NCBI GenBank assembly: GCA_015665415.1
Contig: JADFAE010000002.1
Coordinates: forward strand, 179,773-243,772
DNA length: 64,000 nucleotides
Source: Roseobacter sp.
GTDB taxonomy: Bacteria > Pseudomonadota > Alphaproteobacteria > Rhodobacterales > Rhodobacteraceae
Direction: 5' to 3'
Of this stretch, positions 47,378 to 57,485 are shown in pieces; the stretch's first letter is position 1; each line of letters begins with the position of its first letter. The notes beneath the pieces were generated by a model. The model was given only the letters and a program-made list of their open reading frames with translations, had not been told where the DNA came from and made no database searches. A program made the position numbers and the translations under genes.

Positions 47378-48172
47378 GTGGAGCAACTCGACACCGCACA
47401 GGCGCAAGCCCTGGCCAAGACCATTGCTGATATCGGCACGCCATCATTCGAAGCCAGCCTCGATGCCTGGCTTGGCCTGACCTACAAGATCGACAATGTG
47501 ACGATGATGGCCTTTTTTGATGATCGCAGGCCCGAGGTCTATTATTCACATGCCAAGGATAAGCGGGTCTTTGAAAAGCTGAACAGTGAATATGTCCGCG
47601 GAGTCTATCTGCTGGATCCGGCCTATGCGTTGCACACCGAAAGTGCCGAGGAGGGTCTTTACCGGCTGCACGACATCGCCCCGGATCAGTTCCAGCGCAA
47701 CGAGTATTACGCCACCTACTACCGGCGCACGACGCTGATTGATGAAGTGATCTACTTCGTGAGGCCCTCTCCCGGGGTCTCGGTTACGGTCTGTGTTGGA
47801 CGTGATGCGAGTTCTGGGCGAAAGTTTTCAGCTCATATGTTTGACCGGTTGCGCAACGGTGCGCCCATTGTCCTGGCCCTGGCCAGTCGCCACTGGGAAA
47901 ACCTGCGTTCAGAGAAACCGCAGGACGTCCCTCAGGTGGTTGAGATCCTGCGTGAGCGGGTAAAACAGGACAAAGGCATCGCCCTTAGTCCGCGGCAATC
48001 CGAAATCGCCTTTTTGATCCTGCAGGGCCACTCTTCGGTGTCGATTGGCCTGTTGCTGGGCATCAGCCCACAAACCGTCAAGGTGATCCGCAAGCAGCTC
48101 TACCGCAAATGCGAGATCTCCTCGCAGGCGGAGCTGTTCTCTCTGCTCACCCCGTTTTTGCTGGGGATGTAA
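47378..48172 (+). CDS. LuxR-type transcriptional regulator
   Basis: 264 residues. A C-terminal LuxR helix-turn-helix is clear: LSPRQSEIAFLILQGHSS followed by IGLLLGISPQTVKVI. The N-terminal 180 residues form an unassigned sensor region; the acyl-homoserine-lactone-binding signature was not recognised. GTG 47378 is chosen for the G-run upstream and the fit of length; the frame is open to 47213 and an ATG at 47345 is possible. As it diverges from the aminotransferase it probably controls the amine locus. Confidence 0.72.
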   Translation: MEQLDTAQAQALAKTIADIGTPSFEASLDAWLGLTYKIDNVTMMAFFDDRRPEVYYSHAKDKRVFEKLNSEYVRGVYLLDPAYALHTESAEEGLYRLHDIAPDQFQRNEYYATYYRRTTLIDEVIYFVRPSPGVSVTVCVGRDASSGRKFSAHMFDRLRNGAPIVLALASRHWENLRSEKPQDVPQVVEILRERVKQDKGIALSPRQSEIAFLILQGHSSVSIGLLLGISPQTVKVIRKQLYRKCEISSQAELFSLLTPFLLGM

Positions 48173-48270
48173 AACCGGTGGGCGGGCAAGCTGCGAGTGA
48201 TCGCGCAAGACGTATTGAGAGAAACCACGTTGCTGAAGTTGCGAATTCGGCATGATCCGCGGACGTCCGT

Positions 48271-51200
48271 TCAGTGAAAATCCCGGCTCGGAAACAGCCG
48301 TTTCGCCTGATCACGCGGATGCATTGCACGGGCCGGGTAGCGGGCGTTTTTGGGGGTGTCGTCCGCCCGCGGACCCTCGGTGGTCAGGGCTTCGGGTTGC
48401 GGGTGGCCTAATTCGGACAGTTTGTCGGACAGGTCCTGAATCTCCTGTGCGATCAGATGCACGACGATGCCTTCGCGTTGCAGATAGCCCGTAACGCGCA
48501 ACAGCCGCCCGCCCATGACAATCCGACGAAAGCGTTCATACATCTTGGGCCAGACCACGACATTGCTGACGCCGGTTTCATCTTCCAGCGTCAGGAAGAT
48601 CACGCCGGAGGCTGTGCCCGGACGTTGGCGGATGATGACAAGGCCGCAGACGCTGTAACGGCCCAAAGCGATCTCTGGCAAAGACGCATGTGTCACAAGC
48701 CCTGGCAGCTTGGGGCGCAAAAGCTCCATCGGGTGGGCGCGCAGGGTGAGGCGGGTGGAAACATAGTCTTCCACCACCTCTTCTCCCAATTGCATATTGG
48801 GCAGCTGCACAGCTGGTTCCCGAATGTTTTCCCCATCAATTGGATCATTGAACAGCGGCAGGGGCTTGGGGCTTTGAATGGCCTTGACGTTCCAAAGCGC
48901 ATCACGCCGCGTCAGCCCCATATCAGAAAAGGCATCTGCCTCCGCCAGACGCCTCAGGACATCCGGGCGCGCACCGGCCCTCAGCCAGAGCGCCTCGGGA
49001 TCTGGGTAGCCATTGCCGCGGGCGGCAACGATCCAATGGGCATCTTCTTCCTTGAAGCCTTTGATCTGTCGAAACCCCAAACGGAGCGCCAAGGCGCCAT
49101 CGGGTCGGCGCTCCAGCGTATTGTCCCAGTCCGAATTGTTCACACAGATCGGGCGGGTTTCCACGCCATGTTCACGGACATCACGCACGATCTGCGCAGG
49201 TGCGTAGAATCCCATCGGTTGGGAATTCAGCAGGGCGCAGGTGAAAATCGCGGGGTGGTGACATTTCAGCCAGGCAGAGACATAGGCCAACATCGCAAAG
49301 GCGGCGGCATGGCTTTCGGGAAAGCCATAATCGGCAAAGCCCTCTATTTGCCCAAAACACCGCGCGGCGGTTTCGGGGCTATAGCCGTTTTTCAGCATAC
49401 CGGCGATGAACTTATCGCGATGTGTCCCAATCGTCCCCATACGCCGGAATGACGCAAGCGAGCGGCGCAGATGATCCGCCTCCTCTGCGGAAAACCCAGC
49501 CCCCACGATTGCGATTTGCAGCGCCTGTTCCTGAAACAAGGGCACGCCCAAGGTGCGTTTTGTCACCTCTTCCAGTGCCGGACCAAAGGGTTCGGGTTTT
49601 TCTCGCCCCGTGCGGCGTCGGATATAGGGCTGCACCATATCCCCCTGAATCGGACCGGGGCGGACAATGGCAACCTCGATCACCAGATCATAAAAGGTGC
49701 GGGGCCGCATCCGGGGCAGAAAGTTCATCTGGGCCCGGCTTTCCACCTGAAAAACACCAATCGCATCAGCCTGGCACAACATGTCATAGGTGGCTTTGTC
49801 TTCTTGCGGAACGGTTGCAATGCTCAGACTGTGTCCATCGTGCTGCTGCATCAGAGCAAAGGCCTTGCGAATGCAACTCAACATACCCAGGCCCAACACA
49901 TCCACTTTGAGAATGCCCAGAGCGTCAATATCGTTTTTGTCCCAGCAAATGACAGTACGATCCTCCATCGCGGCATTTTCAATGGGGGCCAACTCATCCA
50001 GCCGCCCACGAGTGATGACAAAGCCGCCTACGTGCTGGGACAGGTGGCGGGGAAAGCCAATGATCTCGCCGATCAGGCGAATGGTCTGCATCAGGCGGCG
50101 GTCCTGGAGATCAAGACCAAGCTCGCGGATGCGGTCCAGATCAACGCCGCCATTGGTCATGCCCCAGATCTGTGCGGACAGCCCTGCGGTGACATCCAGG
50201 CTAAGCCCCATGGCCTTGCCAACCTCACGAATGGCCGCCCGGGTGCGAAAATGGATCACGGTGGCACAAAGGCCGGCCCGGTGACGGCCGTATTTCTCAT
50301 AAATCCACTGGATCACCTCTTCGCGTCGTTCATGTTCGAAATCGACGTCAATATCCGGTGGCTCGCCCCGGTGCTTTGAGACAAACCGTTCAAAAACCAT
50401 TGCGATCACATCGGGGCTGACATCGGTGATGCCCAAGAGATAGCAGAGGATGGAATTGGCGGCAGAGCCACGCCCCTGACATAAAATCCCCTGGGACTTC
50501 GCGAACTCCACGATGTCATGCACGGTCAGAAAATAGGCCGGAAAATTCAGCTCTTTGACCACCGCCAGTTCTTTTTGCATCAGCTCCAGCGCCCGGGCTG
50601 GCGGGCCATCCGGATAGCGGTGCTTCAATCCTTCTGTTGCGAGCCGTTCCAGACGGGCCTGCGGGGTTTCCCCTTGGGTTTCCTCATGCGGGTATTCGTA
50701 TGACAGTTCGCCCAGATCAAAACTGCACTTGTCGGCTATCTCCAATGAGCGACGCAGGGCAGCCGGATAATCCCGGAAGACCCGCGCCATATCCTGGCCT
50801 GCCTTCAGGCGGCGTTCGCCATTGGGCAGCGCACGGGTGCCGATCTCATCAATGGTGATATGGTCGCGCATACAGGTCAGCACATCGGCCAGCTGCCGGC
50901 GATTGGCCCGGTGCATCAACACATCCCCCACAGCGACCATCGGGGCCGAGGTTCTTTGCGCCAGTTGCGCACAGGCCGCCAGATAGGCCTGGTCACTGCC
51001 ATCATACCGAGGCGCGGCCCCCAGGAAGACATGGCCCGGGAAATGGCGCGCAAGCAGCCGAATATCTGCGGGGGCTGCGGTCAAACGCGCCTGTGGGAGG
51101 GCGATCAGGATCATGCCCTTGCAGGCTGCAATCATATCCTTGCTATACAGCAGACATTGGCCCTTTGGGGCGCGTCGCTTGCCCAGCGTCAGCAGGCGCG

Positions 51201-51654
51201 TCAGCCGTTTATACGCCGCTCGGTCGCGCGGCAGGGCCACCCAATCCACCGCGCAATCCTGCACCACCAAACGGCAGCCAACGATCAGTTTCGGCAGCTG
51301 TGCCACCCTGGGGTTTTCCAGAGCACTGTGCGGCCCGACAGCCTGGCGAGAGGATGAATCCAGCCGCTGATGAGACCGGATTTGCAACGCCTCCTGCGCC
51401 TCCTGCTTGAGTTGCTTCAAGGCACTCCAGGCGCGCACTACCCCCGCCAGCGAGTTCTGATCGGTGATGGCCAACGCAGACAGCCCCAATTCTGCGGCAC
51501 GCACCACCAGCTCTTCGGGGTGAGATGCCCCAGTCAGAAAGGTGAAATTTGTAGTGACGCAAAGCTCGGCATAGTCCTGCCCTTGCAGGCGGCTCTCCCG
51601 CATATCCTGCCGGACGGCCTCAGCCGGGCGATGGCTGCGATTCACCTCGGTCAT
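48271..51654 (-). CDS. dnaE2: Error-prone DNA polymerase DnaE2 (ImuC)
   Basis: 1,127-residue C-family DNA polymerase: PHP domain (TTNFTFLTGASHPEELV), palm with the aspartates of DIDVDFEHERRE, then fingers and an OB-fold (VVWPKMYERFR). The length fits DnaE2 rather than replicative DnaE. The ATG at 51654 overlaps the imuB stop (ATGA). With ImuA and ImuB it forms the damage-induced translesion mutasome. The frame is open 29 codons further upstream, inside imuB. Confidence 0.92.
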   Translation of the reverse strand: MTEVNRSHRPAEAVRQDMRESRLQGQDYAELCVTTNFTFLTGASHPEELVVRAAELGLSALAITDQNSLAGVVRAWSALKQLKQEAQEALQIRSHQRLDSSSRQAVGPHSALENPRVAQLPKLIVGCRLVVQDCAVDWVALPRDRAAYKRLTRLLTLGKRRAPKGQCLLYSKDMIAACKGMILIALPQARLTAAPADIRLLARHFPGHVFLGAAPRYDGSDQAYLAACAQLAQRTSAPMVAVGDVLMHRANRRQLADVLTCMRDHITIDEIGTRALPNGERRLKAGQDMARVFRDYPAALRRSLEIADKCSFDLGELSYEYPHEETQGETPQARLERLATEGLKHRYPDGPPARALELMQKELAVVKELNFPAYFLTVHDIVEFAKSQGILCQGRGSAANSILCYLLGITDVSPDVIAMVFERFVSKHRGEPPDIDVDFEHERREEVIQWIYEKYGRHRAGLCATVIHFRTRAAIREVGKAMGLSLDVTAGLSAQIWGMTNGGVDLDRIRELGLDLQDRRLMQTIRLIGEIIGFPRHLSQHVGGFVITRGRLDELAPIENAAMEDRTVICWDKNDIDALGILKVDVLGLGMLSCIRKAFALMQQHDGHSLSIATVPQEDKATYDMLCQADAIGVFQVESRAQMNFLPRMRPRTFYDLVIEVAIVRPGPIQGDMVQPYIRRRTGREKPEPFGPALEEVTKRTLGVPLFQEQALQIAIVGAGFSAEEADHLRRSLASFRRMGTIGTHRDKFIAGMLKNGYSPETAARCFGQIEGFADYGFPESHAAAFAMLAYVSAWLKCHHPAIFTCALLNSQPMGFYAPAQIVRDVREHGVETRPICVNNSDWDNTLERRPDGALALRLGFRQIKGFKEEDAHWIVAARGNGYPDPEALWLRAGARPDVLRRLAEADAFSDMGLTRRDALWNVKAIQSPKPLPLFNDPIDGENIREPAVQLPNMQLGEEVVEDYVSTRLTLRAHPMELLRPKLPGLVTHASLPEIALGRYSVCGLVIIRQRPGTASGVIFLTLEDETGVSNVVVWPKMYERFRRIVMGGRLLRVTGYLQREGIVVHLIAQEIQDLSDKLSELGHPQPEALTTEGPRADDTPKNARYPARAMHPRDQAKRLFPSRDFH

Positions 51655-53129
51655 GCGAATTCCCCCTGCACGAACCAGCCCGGATTTTGCGGCGTATAAA
51701 AGAGCCACAGCCGCCGCCCTTGCAGGGTTTCCACCCGCCAATAATCACGCAGACCAGAGCGCCAATTGTCGTCTTCCAGCCACCATTCAGGCGCGATGCG
51801 TTCAGGTCCGGTTGCCCGACCTGTGGTCAAAGACATCCGCCGCCACCGAAACCGTTTGGGCGGCCTTGATCCGCGCGCTGCAATCGGCTCAGGCGGAAAC
51901 AGGTAGATCGGACGTGGCCGTTGGCGGCTCCAGCCCTCTGCGGGATCGGAATATGCCATCGGAGCCATGATGAAACTGCGTTCTGGTATATGGCTGTCCG
52001 CGGGCAGAAATCGCAGGATATTTTCCAACCCAATCCGTATGCCCAGCCGGGAGACCAGATCATCCAGCTTATCCTTCCCCCCATCAGAAACATGACTGAT
52101 CTGTTGCACGGGCAGGCTTTCCACCTGCGTTGCCTCCAGCCTCAGCAGATCAATACCAAAGCCCGCATCGATCTCTGCCAGCCCCCGTTCAAAGAGTGGC
52201 AAAATGCGAGTGGGATCACGGAGCGGGCGCGCCAGACGCAGTTCGACCTGCTGGTGGCCCTGATCGACCCGGCGCAGGGTCAGGCAGAACTGTCGCCCGC
52301 CCATCTCCTGGGCCTTGAGTTTTGCGCAGAGCTGACCAAGAAGCCGTTCCGCGCCCGCCATGACATCTGAGACCAGACCAATCGGCTCTGGCAGGCTCAT
52401 GCGGATGGCATAATGTGGCGGGGGAACATGGGGGGAAACCTCTTCCGGCTCTGCGCCCAGGGCCTGATCCAATCGCCGTAAAAGCGTTGGGCCAAAGCGG
52501 CGATTCAGCGGCGCACGCGCGGCCTGCACCAAATCCCCAATGCTGCGCAGCCCAAGCCGCTGCAAAGTGGCCGCCATCTGTGCATCAATCCGCAGGGCGG
52601 CAACAGGCAAAGCCTTTAACGCGGCCTGCGTCTTGCCACTTGGGGCAACCCCCTCACCATAATGTGCCAGCGCCCAGGCCGCACCGCGTGTATCAGCCAG
52701 ACCAATCTGCACCGATAGCCCTGCCCGCATCAGGCGGCTGCGCATATGCGCCAGCATGGCCTCCTCCCCGCCCAAAAGATGGGCTGACCCCGTGATGTCC
52801 ATCACCAGCCCATCATCGCCTTCCAGGCCAACCCAAGGACAATAGCCTGTGGCCCATCGGCACAGAATCTGGAGAAACCGCTGGTCCTGTGCAGGCTCTG
52901 CAACACGGCTTTGCAGATCCGGGCAAAAGGCGCGAGCATCCGCGTAAGACATGCCCTGATGCAGCCCCTTTTGGATCGCCGCCGTATTGAGACAGTAAAT
53001 CCGATTGGCGTTTTGCTGTTTGAGCGTCAGCGCAAAAGGCCCATCCACGCGGCAATATCGTAGAACCCGCTCACTTGCGAGGCGGGGAAACCGTAACGAG
53101 ACGACGCGACGCTGTATCCCATCGAACAT
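51651..53129 (-). CDS. imuB: ImuB, Y-family-like translesion synthesis protein
   Basis: 492 residues. Related to DinB polymerases but with an altered catalytic site, as ImuB is: MDITGSAHLLGGEE in place of the usual SIDE-type active site. The C-terminal half contains the ImuB-type RPIYLFPPEPI and WWLEDDNW segments. ATG 53129 with AGGTG upstream is chosen; a GTG lies at 53138. It overlaps imuA and dnaE2 on both sides, so the three are translated as a unit. Confidence 0.85.
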   Translation of the reverse strand: MFDGIQRRVVSLRFPRLASERVLRYCRVDGPFALTLKQQNANRIYCLNTAAIQKGLHQGMSYADARAFCPDLQSRVAEPAQDQRFLQILCRWATGYCPWVGLEGDDGLVMDITGSAHLLGGEEAMLAHMRSRLMRAGLSVQIGLADTRGAAWALAHYGEGVAPSGKTQAALKALPVAALRIDAQMAATLQRLGLRSIGDLVQAARAPLNRRFGPTLLRRLDQALGAEPEEVSPHVPPPHYAIRMSLPEPIGLVSDVMAGAERLLGQLCAKLKAQEMGGRQFCLTLRRVDQGHQQVELRLARPLRDPTRILPLFERGLAEIDAGFGIDLLRLEATQVESLPVQQISHVSDGGKDKLDDLVSRLGIRIGLENILRFLPADSHIPERSFIMAPMAYSDPAEGWSRQRPRPIYLFPPEPIAARGSRPPKRFRWRRMSLTTGRATGPERIAPEWWLEDDNWRSGLRDYWRVETLQGRRLWLFYTPQNPGWFVQGEFA

Positions 53130-53637
53130 GCCAGACACCTAATGTTCCTGATTTGTTCTTTATAAGTTCCCATTTTTGCAGAGTCGAGTCAGCTGCCTCT
53201 GCGTTGGGGTCAAAAACAGGCGTGCAGCGCCATCGTGTTTCGGCGGCATTGCTGCCCATCCCTTCCGGGAGAATGGCAAGCCCAATTGATTTTCCATCCC
53301 GCGCCGCGAGTTGTAGCCGCCGTCCTTCTGTCAGGCCCAAAGGCTGGTTCAACTGCATAACGACAAACGAAACGGCTCCAGACCGCAGGGCTTCTTCGGC
53401 GAGGGCGAGTGTCTCGATTTGATCATGTGCACTGCAGATGATCAATTTGGTTGGGTCCAGAAAATCGGCAAAACCTGCAGGGTTCACCTGTCTCGCATCC
53501 CAATCTTCGCGCAGCCATAGCCCGGGCCCGCCACAATGTGCCATCAGAGCAAAGGCAAAAACATATGAGCCTGCCCCGCAAACCTCATGAGTGCGGGATT
53601 TTTTTAACGGCAAGCAAGGAATCTCGGCGTATCGCAT
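53071..53637 (-). CDS. imuA: ImuA-like protein
   Basis: 188 residues from ATG 53637. The body matches alphaproteobacterial ImuA: RTHEVCGAGS, GPGLWLREDW, NPAGFADFLDP, then ETLALAEEALRSGAV and a basic C-terminus. The frame is open to 53778, but upstream codons lack family sequence. It is the first gene of the imuA-imuB-dnaE2 unit. I looked for the alphaproteobacterial LexA box (GTTC-N7-GTTC or its complement) upstream and saw none. Confidence 0.78.
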   Translation of the reverse strand: MRYAEIPCLPLKKSRTHEVCGAGSYVFAFALMAHCGGPGLWLREDWDARQVNPAGFADFLDPTKLIICSAHDQIETLALAEEALRSGAVSFVVMQLNQPLGLTEGRRLQLAARDGKSIGLAILPEGMGSNAAETRWRCTPVFDPNAEAADSTLQKWELIKNKSGTLGVWHVRWDTASRRLVTVSPPRK

Positions 53638-54670
53638 ACCCCAAACATATGGCGCTAGGTGACAGCGTAAACAATAGCGCAGATCTGTGGGGGAAACTCG
53701 AAGCTGAGCGCGGCCCTCGAAACCAAGGGTGCAAAGCTGGATAAAGACAAGCTGCGCAGAAGTGACAAAGTCACGCAAAGCACCAAACCGAAGGCCAGCG
53801 TGGCTCAGATTGTCGAACCCTGCGGGATTTCCTTACAAACCCTTGCAATACATACAAAAAGGGGATTTTGCAGTGAAGAAACCATCCTCAAAACGGCCTA
53901 CAAAGCACCGTTGACCTACGACCGCCAAAACGGATTTCGAAAATCGCAAGTATCTGTAATATTTGATTTTTTAGCAGATTTTACACTGAAATGCAAAATG
54001 GTGCCCCCACACGGTCAACAATTATCGCCAGTTTTTCTATATCTTCATGAGCCATGTGGACCACGAAATGGTCGGATTAGCACACAAACAAATCAATAAC
54101 TTCAAATGAAGGTGGACCACGAAAGGACCACTATATTCGGCCAACGACGCGGCGCGATCAGACGGCAAGTACCTCGACAGACTCCTGCCCGAAAATCTGA
54201 TGTATGGTGGCAATGTAAGACAACCCACGAAGAAGCAATTTTTGCACCTGTTTTAATCGTATTTGTGAGGGCAGCGCTGATCTACCCAGGTGGCGTATGG
54301 CTGCTATCAGCCCTAACTCGACATTCATTCGCTAACGAGACCAGAACCGATGGTCAGTCAGTGAGGGTGGAAAGCCGCATTAACTACGCGATCCGTCAAG
54401 GTCTGCAATGCAGAAATAGTGAGAAATTGTTTTGAGGTCTCAAATAGCTTCAGCAGCCCGGAAACAATATATTGCAACGAGCCCCCTCTGAATTCCTTTG
54501 CACAAAAGATCCCTGAACTTGCCCCCATCGTCTTGGGCTGGTCCTTCTGCGCATTTTGGAACCCATTTCACATACAAACCTATGGTCACAATTTTGAAAT
54601 CATCTGGAAGCTTTGCCATTTACCCCTCCCTGTGTAAGGCTATCAACGCATCTTTCTGGGAGGGGAGCTG
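53638..54670. other. About 1 kb without a recognised gene
   Basis: Lies between the imu unit and the AcoR-like regulator. Several short frames run through it on the plus strand, but none has a good ribosome site with coding-like composition. It is AT-richer than the flanks and holds a 13-bp direct repeat (GTGGACCACGAAA at 54056 and 54112). It probably includes the imuA promoter and remnants of decayed genes. Confidence 0.5.
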
Positions 54671-55630
54671 ATGAGACGGGTAAATTCCCACGCAGACAAG
54701 GTATTGCAAACCACACAGTCCACGTCAGCTGCAGCCCGCTCGCCCGTCGCAGCGAGTTGGAGCCGATCAGCAAACAAACATGGGTTAGATCCTGCTGAAA
54801 GACGTGCTCCTGAGCGAATTGAGAATTCAGTCTTGCACCATCGGCGGGCCGCGCTAGAGAAATTCTTGACAGTCTCTGCCCCCCGGCTGGACCTGTTATT
54901 TTCCCTGGTGGGTCAATCAGGATGTGGTGTGTTCCTGACTGACTTAGGGGGTGTCATCCTAGATCAACGCCTGAATGAAGCGGATACCTCCGCCTTTGAA
55001 AGCTGGGGGTTGAGCGCTGGCGCTGATTGGAGTGAAGAGCGTGAGGGGACCAATGGCATTGGCACCTGCCTAACCGAACAACGCCGAGTGATAATCCATC
55101 AGGGCGAGCATTTTTTTTCGCGCAACACCGGAATGAGTTGCATCGATGCCCCGATTTATGATCACGATGGTCAGATCGTGGCGGCATTAGATGTGTCATC
55201 GGCGCGCGCTGATCAGACTGAAGCCTTCAATCGATTGATCGCGGCACAAGTCGCCCAGACAGCGCGTGCCATTGAAGAAGCGAATTTTCGCGCAGCCTTT
55301 CCCACGGCGCGCATTGTCGTGGCAGAAAGCGAGAACGCCGAAGCGGCAACCCTTTTGGCAATCGACAATCATGATCTGGTGGTCGGAGCCACACGTGAGG
55401 CACGCCGCGTGTTTGGCCTGGACCCCAAGGCCGCTATTGTCCCGCGCCCCGCGACGGATATTTTGGGCCGCGAGGATGGGCCAACTGGGTTCGAAAAGGC
55501 CGAACGCGCTGCAGTCATCCGTGCTATCGCCCGGGCAGATGGCAACGTTAGCCAGGCCGCACGCCAGCTGGGAATTGGGCGCGCGACCCTATACCGCCGA
55601 ATGAAACGGTTAGGCTTGGACGAACGTTAA
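54671..55630 (+). CDS. AcoR-like regulator: GAF domain and Fis-type HTH, no AAA+ domain
   Basis: 319 residues. The N-terminal AcoR region and GAF-like sensor (SGCGVFLTDLGG, REGTNGIGTCL) are followed by a short linker and a C-terminal Fis-type helix-turn-helix (NVSQAARQLGIGRATLYRRM). The sigma-54-contacting AAA+ domain of true AcoR is missing, so it should act on ordinary promoters. ATG 54671 follows GGGAGGGGAG. It sits upstream of an aldehyde dehydrogenase gene, with the palindrome TGTCTCA-N4-TGAGACA between them as probable binding site. The role as aldehyde/alcohol regulator is inferred. Confidence 0.8.
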   Translation: MRRVNSHADKVLQTTQSTSAAARSPVAASWSRSANKHGLDPAERRAPERIENSVLHHRRAALEKFLTVSAPRLDLLFSLVGQSGCGVFLTDLGGVILDQRLNEADTSAFESWGLSAGADWSEEREGTNGIGTCLTEQRRVIIHQGEHFFSRNTGMSCIDAPIYDHDGQIVAALDVSSARADQTEAFNRLIAAQVAQTARAIEEANFRAAFPTARIVVAESENAEAATLLAIDNHDLVVGATREARRVFGLDPKAAIVPRPATDILGREDGPTGFEKAERAAVIRAIARADGNVSQAARQLGIGRATLYRRMKRLGLDER

Positions 55631-55637
55631 CCAAAGG

Positions 55638-55655
55638 TGTCTCAACGCTGAGACA
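55638..55655. promoter_or_regulatory. Palindrome TGTCTCA-ACGC-TGAGACA, candidate AcoR-type operator
   Basis: Perfect 7-bp arms; a further GTCTCA half-site lies at 55672-55677. The position is right after the regulator gene and about 100 nt before the aldehyde dehydrogenase start. Fis-type activators commonly bind TGTC...GACA palindromes. Confidence 0.55.
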
Positions 55656-55760
55656 GTTTTCATAGACAGTCGTCTCACATGCGATGACGTAACCAGCGCT
55701 CGTTGTCATCTTCCTGTGTAATCCGAACGGAGGAGTTCGGAGACATTAGGAGGAAACGAT

Positions 55761-57278
55761 ATGAATGAAATGACTGAATTCGCTGGCGTACAAGTATCGC
55801 CATTCAAATCCCGCTATGACAATTTCATTGGTGGAAAATTTGTAGCGCCCGTCGCTGGGCGATACTTTGACAATGTCACACCGATTTCAGGCGAAAAAGT
55901 CTGTGAAATCGCACGTTCAGATGCGGCGGACCTGGAAATTGCCCTGGATGCTGCTCACGCTGCCAAAGACGCCTGGGGGAAGACCCCTGCACAGGAACGC
56001 TCAAACATCCTACTGCGCATTGCCGATCGGATGGAACAGAACCTGGACCTTTTGGCGACAGCCGAAACCTGGGACAACGGTAAACCAATCCGCGAGACGC
56101 AAAATGCGGATATTCCATTGGCGATCGACCATTTTCGTTATTTCGCCGGTTGCCTGCGGAGTCAGGAAGGCACCATGTCGGAACTGGACGCGGATACGGT
56201 TGCCTATCACTATGATGAACCCCTTGGCGTTGTGGGTCAGATTATTCCGTGGAACTTCTCGATCTTGATGGCAGCCTGGAAGCTCCCCCCTGCGTTGGCT
56301 GCAGGCAATTGTGTGGTGTTAAAACCGGCCGAGCAAACTCCAGCAGCGATCATGGTGCTGATGGAGTTGATCGGAGATTTGCTGCCAGCAGGCGTAATTA
56401 ACGTCGTCAATGGGTTCGGCGGTGAAATTGGGGCAGCGCTTGCCTCAAGTAAGCGGATCGCAAAAATTGCCTTCACCGGTTCGACGGCGACAGGTAAAAA
56501 AATCATGCATGCCGCTACCGAAAACATGATACCAGCGTCGCTGGAACTGGGCGGAAAATCCCCTAACGTCTTTTTCAGCGATATCATGGCCGAAGACGAC
56601 GCGTATTTGGACAAGGCCGTTGAGGGTTTCGTACTGTTTGCCTTCAACCAGGGCGAAGTCTGCACCTGTCCATCTCGCGCTTTGATCCAAGAGGACATCT
56701 ATGAGGCCTTCATGGAACGCTGTATTGCCCGCGTCAAAGCCATCAAACAAGGCGATCCCCGCGACGCTGAAACGATGGTCGGTTCGCAGGTCAGCTTGGC
56801 GCAATATGAGAAGATCATGTCCTATTTCACCATCGGAGCTGAAGAAGGCGCCGAGGTTTTGACCGGTGGCAAGGCCGCCAAGATTGATGGTTTGGAAAAT
56901 GGTTTTTACATCGAGCCAACGATCTTCAAGGGTCACAACAAAATGCGCGTGTTCCAAGAAGAAATCTTTGGCCCAGTCGTTTCAGTAACAACCTTCAAGG
57001 ACGAAGCCGAAGCGCTAGCGCTAGCCAATGACACCAATTATGGCCTTGGTGCGGGCGTTTGGTCGCGCGACGCCAACCGGTGTTATCGGATGGGACGTGG
57101 CATCGAGGCAGGCCGGGTATGGGTCAACAACTACCATGCTTACCCAGCTCATGCGGCCTTTGGCGGCTACAAGCAGTCTGGGCTTGGCCGGGAAAACCAC
57201 AAGATGATGATCTCGAGCTACCAGCAGACCAAGAACGTCCTGATGAGCTATAACCCCAACAAGCTAGGGTTTTTCTAA
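55761..57278 (+). CDS. Aldehyde dehydrogenase (acetaldehyde/AldB-ExaC type)
   Basis: 505 residues. Conserved [10 protein letters not shown], cofactor loop [18 protein letters not shown], catalytic Cys in [11 protein letters not shown], and the typical ending [14 protein letters not shown]. Strongly like the acetaldehyde dehydrogenases linked to AcoR-type regulators. A good ribosome site (TTAGGAGGAAACG) precedes ATG 55761. A strong terminator follows, so it is monocistronic. Its substrate is probably acetaldehyde or another short aldehyde. Confidence 0.87.
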   Translation: MNEMTEFAGVQVSPFKSRYDNFIGGKFVAPVAGRYFDNVTPISGEKVCEIARSDAADLEIALDAAHAAKDAWGKTPAQERSNILLRIADRMEQNLDLLATAETWDNGKPIRETQNADIPLAIDHFRYFAGCLRSQEGTMSELDADTVAYHYDEPLGVVGQIIPWNFSILMAAWKLPPALAAGNCVVLKPAEQTPAAIMVLMELIGDLLPAGVINVVNGFGGEIGAALASSKRIAKIAFTGSTATGKKIMHAATENMIPASLELGGKSPNVFFSDIMAEDDAYLDKAVEGFVLFAFNQGEVCTCPSRALIQEDIYEAFMERCIARVKAIKQGDPRDAETMVGSQVSLAQYEKIMSYFTIGAEEGAEVLTGGKAAKIDGLENGFYIEPTIFKGHNKMRVFQEEIFGPVVSVTTFKDEAEALALANDTNYGLGAGVWSRDANRCYRMGRGIEAGRVWVNNYHAYPAHAAFGGYKQSGLGRENHKMMISSYQQTKNVLMSYNPNKLGFF

Positions 57279-57306
57279 GCTACGAAGCTGATCCGAAAGA
57301 CTATCT

Positions 57307-57341
57307 TGGCCCCCGCTGTTCGTTCCGTGGGGGCCATTTTT
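57307..57341 (+). terminator. Rho-independent terminator after aldehyde dehydrogenase
   Basis: TGGCCCCC (57307-57314) and GGGGGCCA (57329-57336) form an 8-bp GC-rich stem followed directly by TTTTT. Confidence 0.93.
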
Positions 57342-57485
57342 GCTTGCAGAAGTTGCTTTGAAGAAGTCCGATAATTTAAGTGGTTGGGGGGCGCGATTGG
57401 AAGGCTAAACCGACGGCGTATTCGTTTGGGGCGTCCAAATTTTCGCTCTCACCTGGGCGACTTCCGCCGGTTTGGAGCCAGTGCC

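Noticed and set aside
54106..54435. 109-codon plus-strand frame in the gene-poor kilobase
   Set aside because: No good ribosome site, irregular composition and no recognisable motif.
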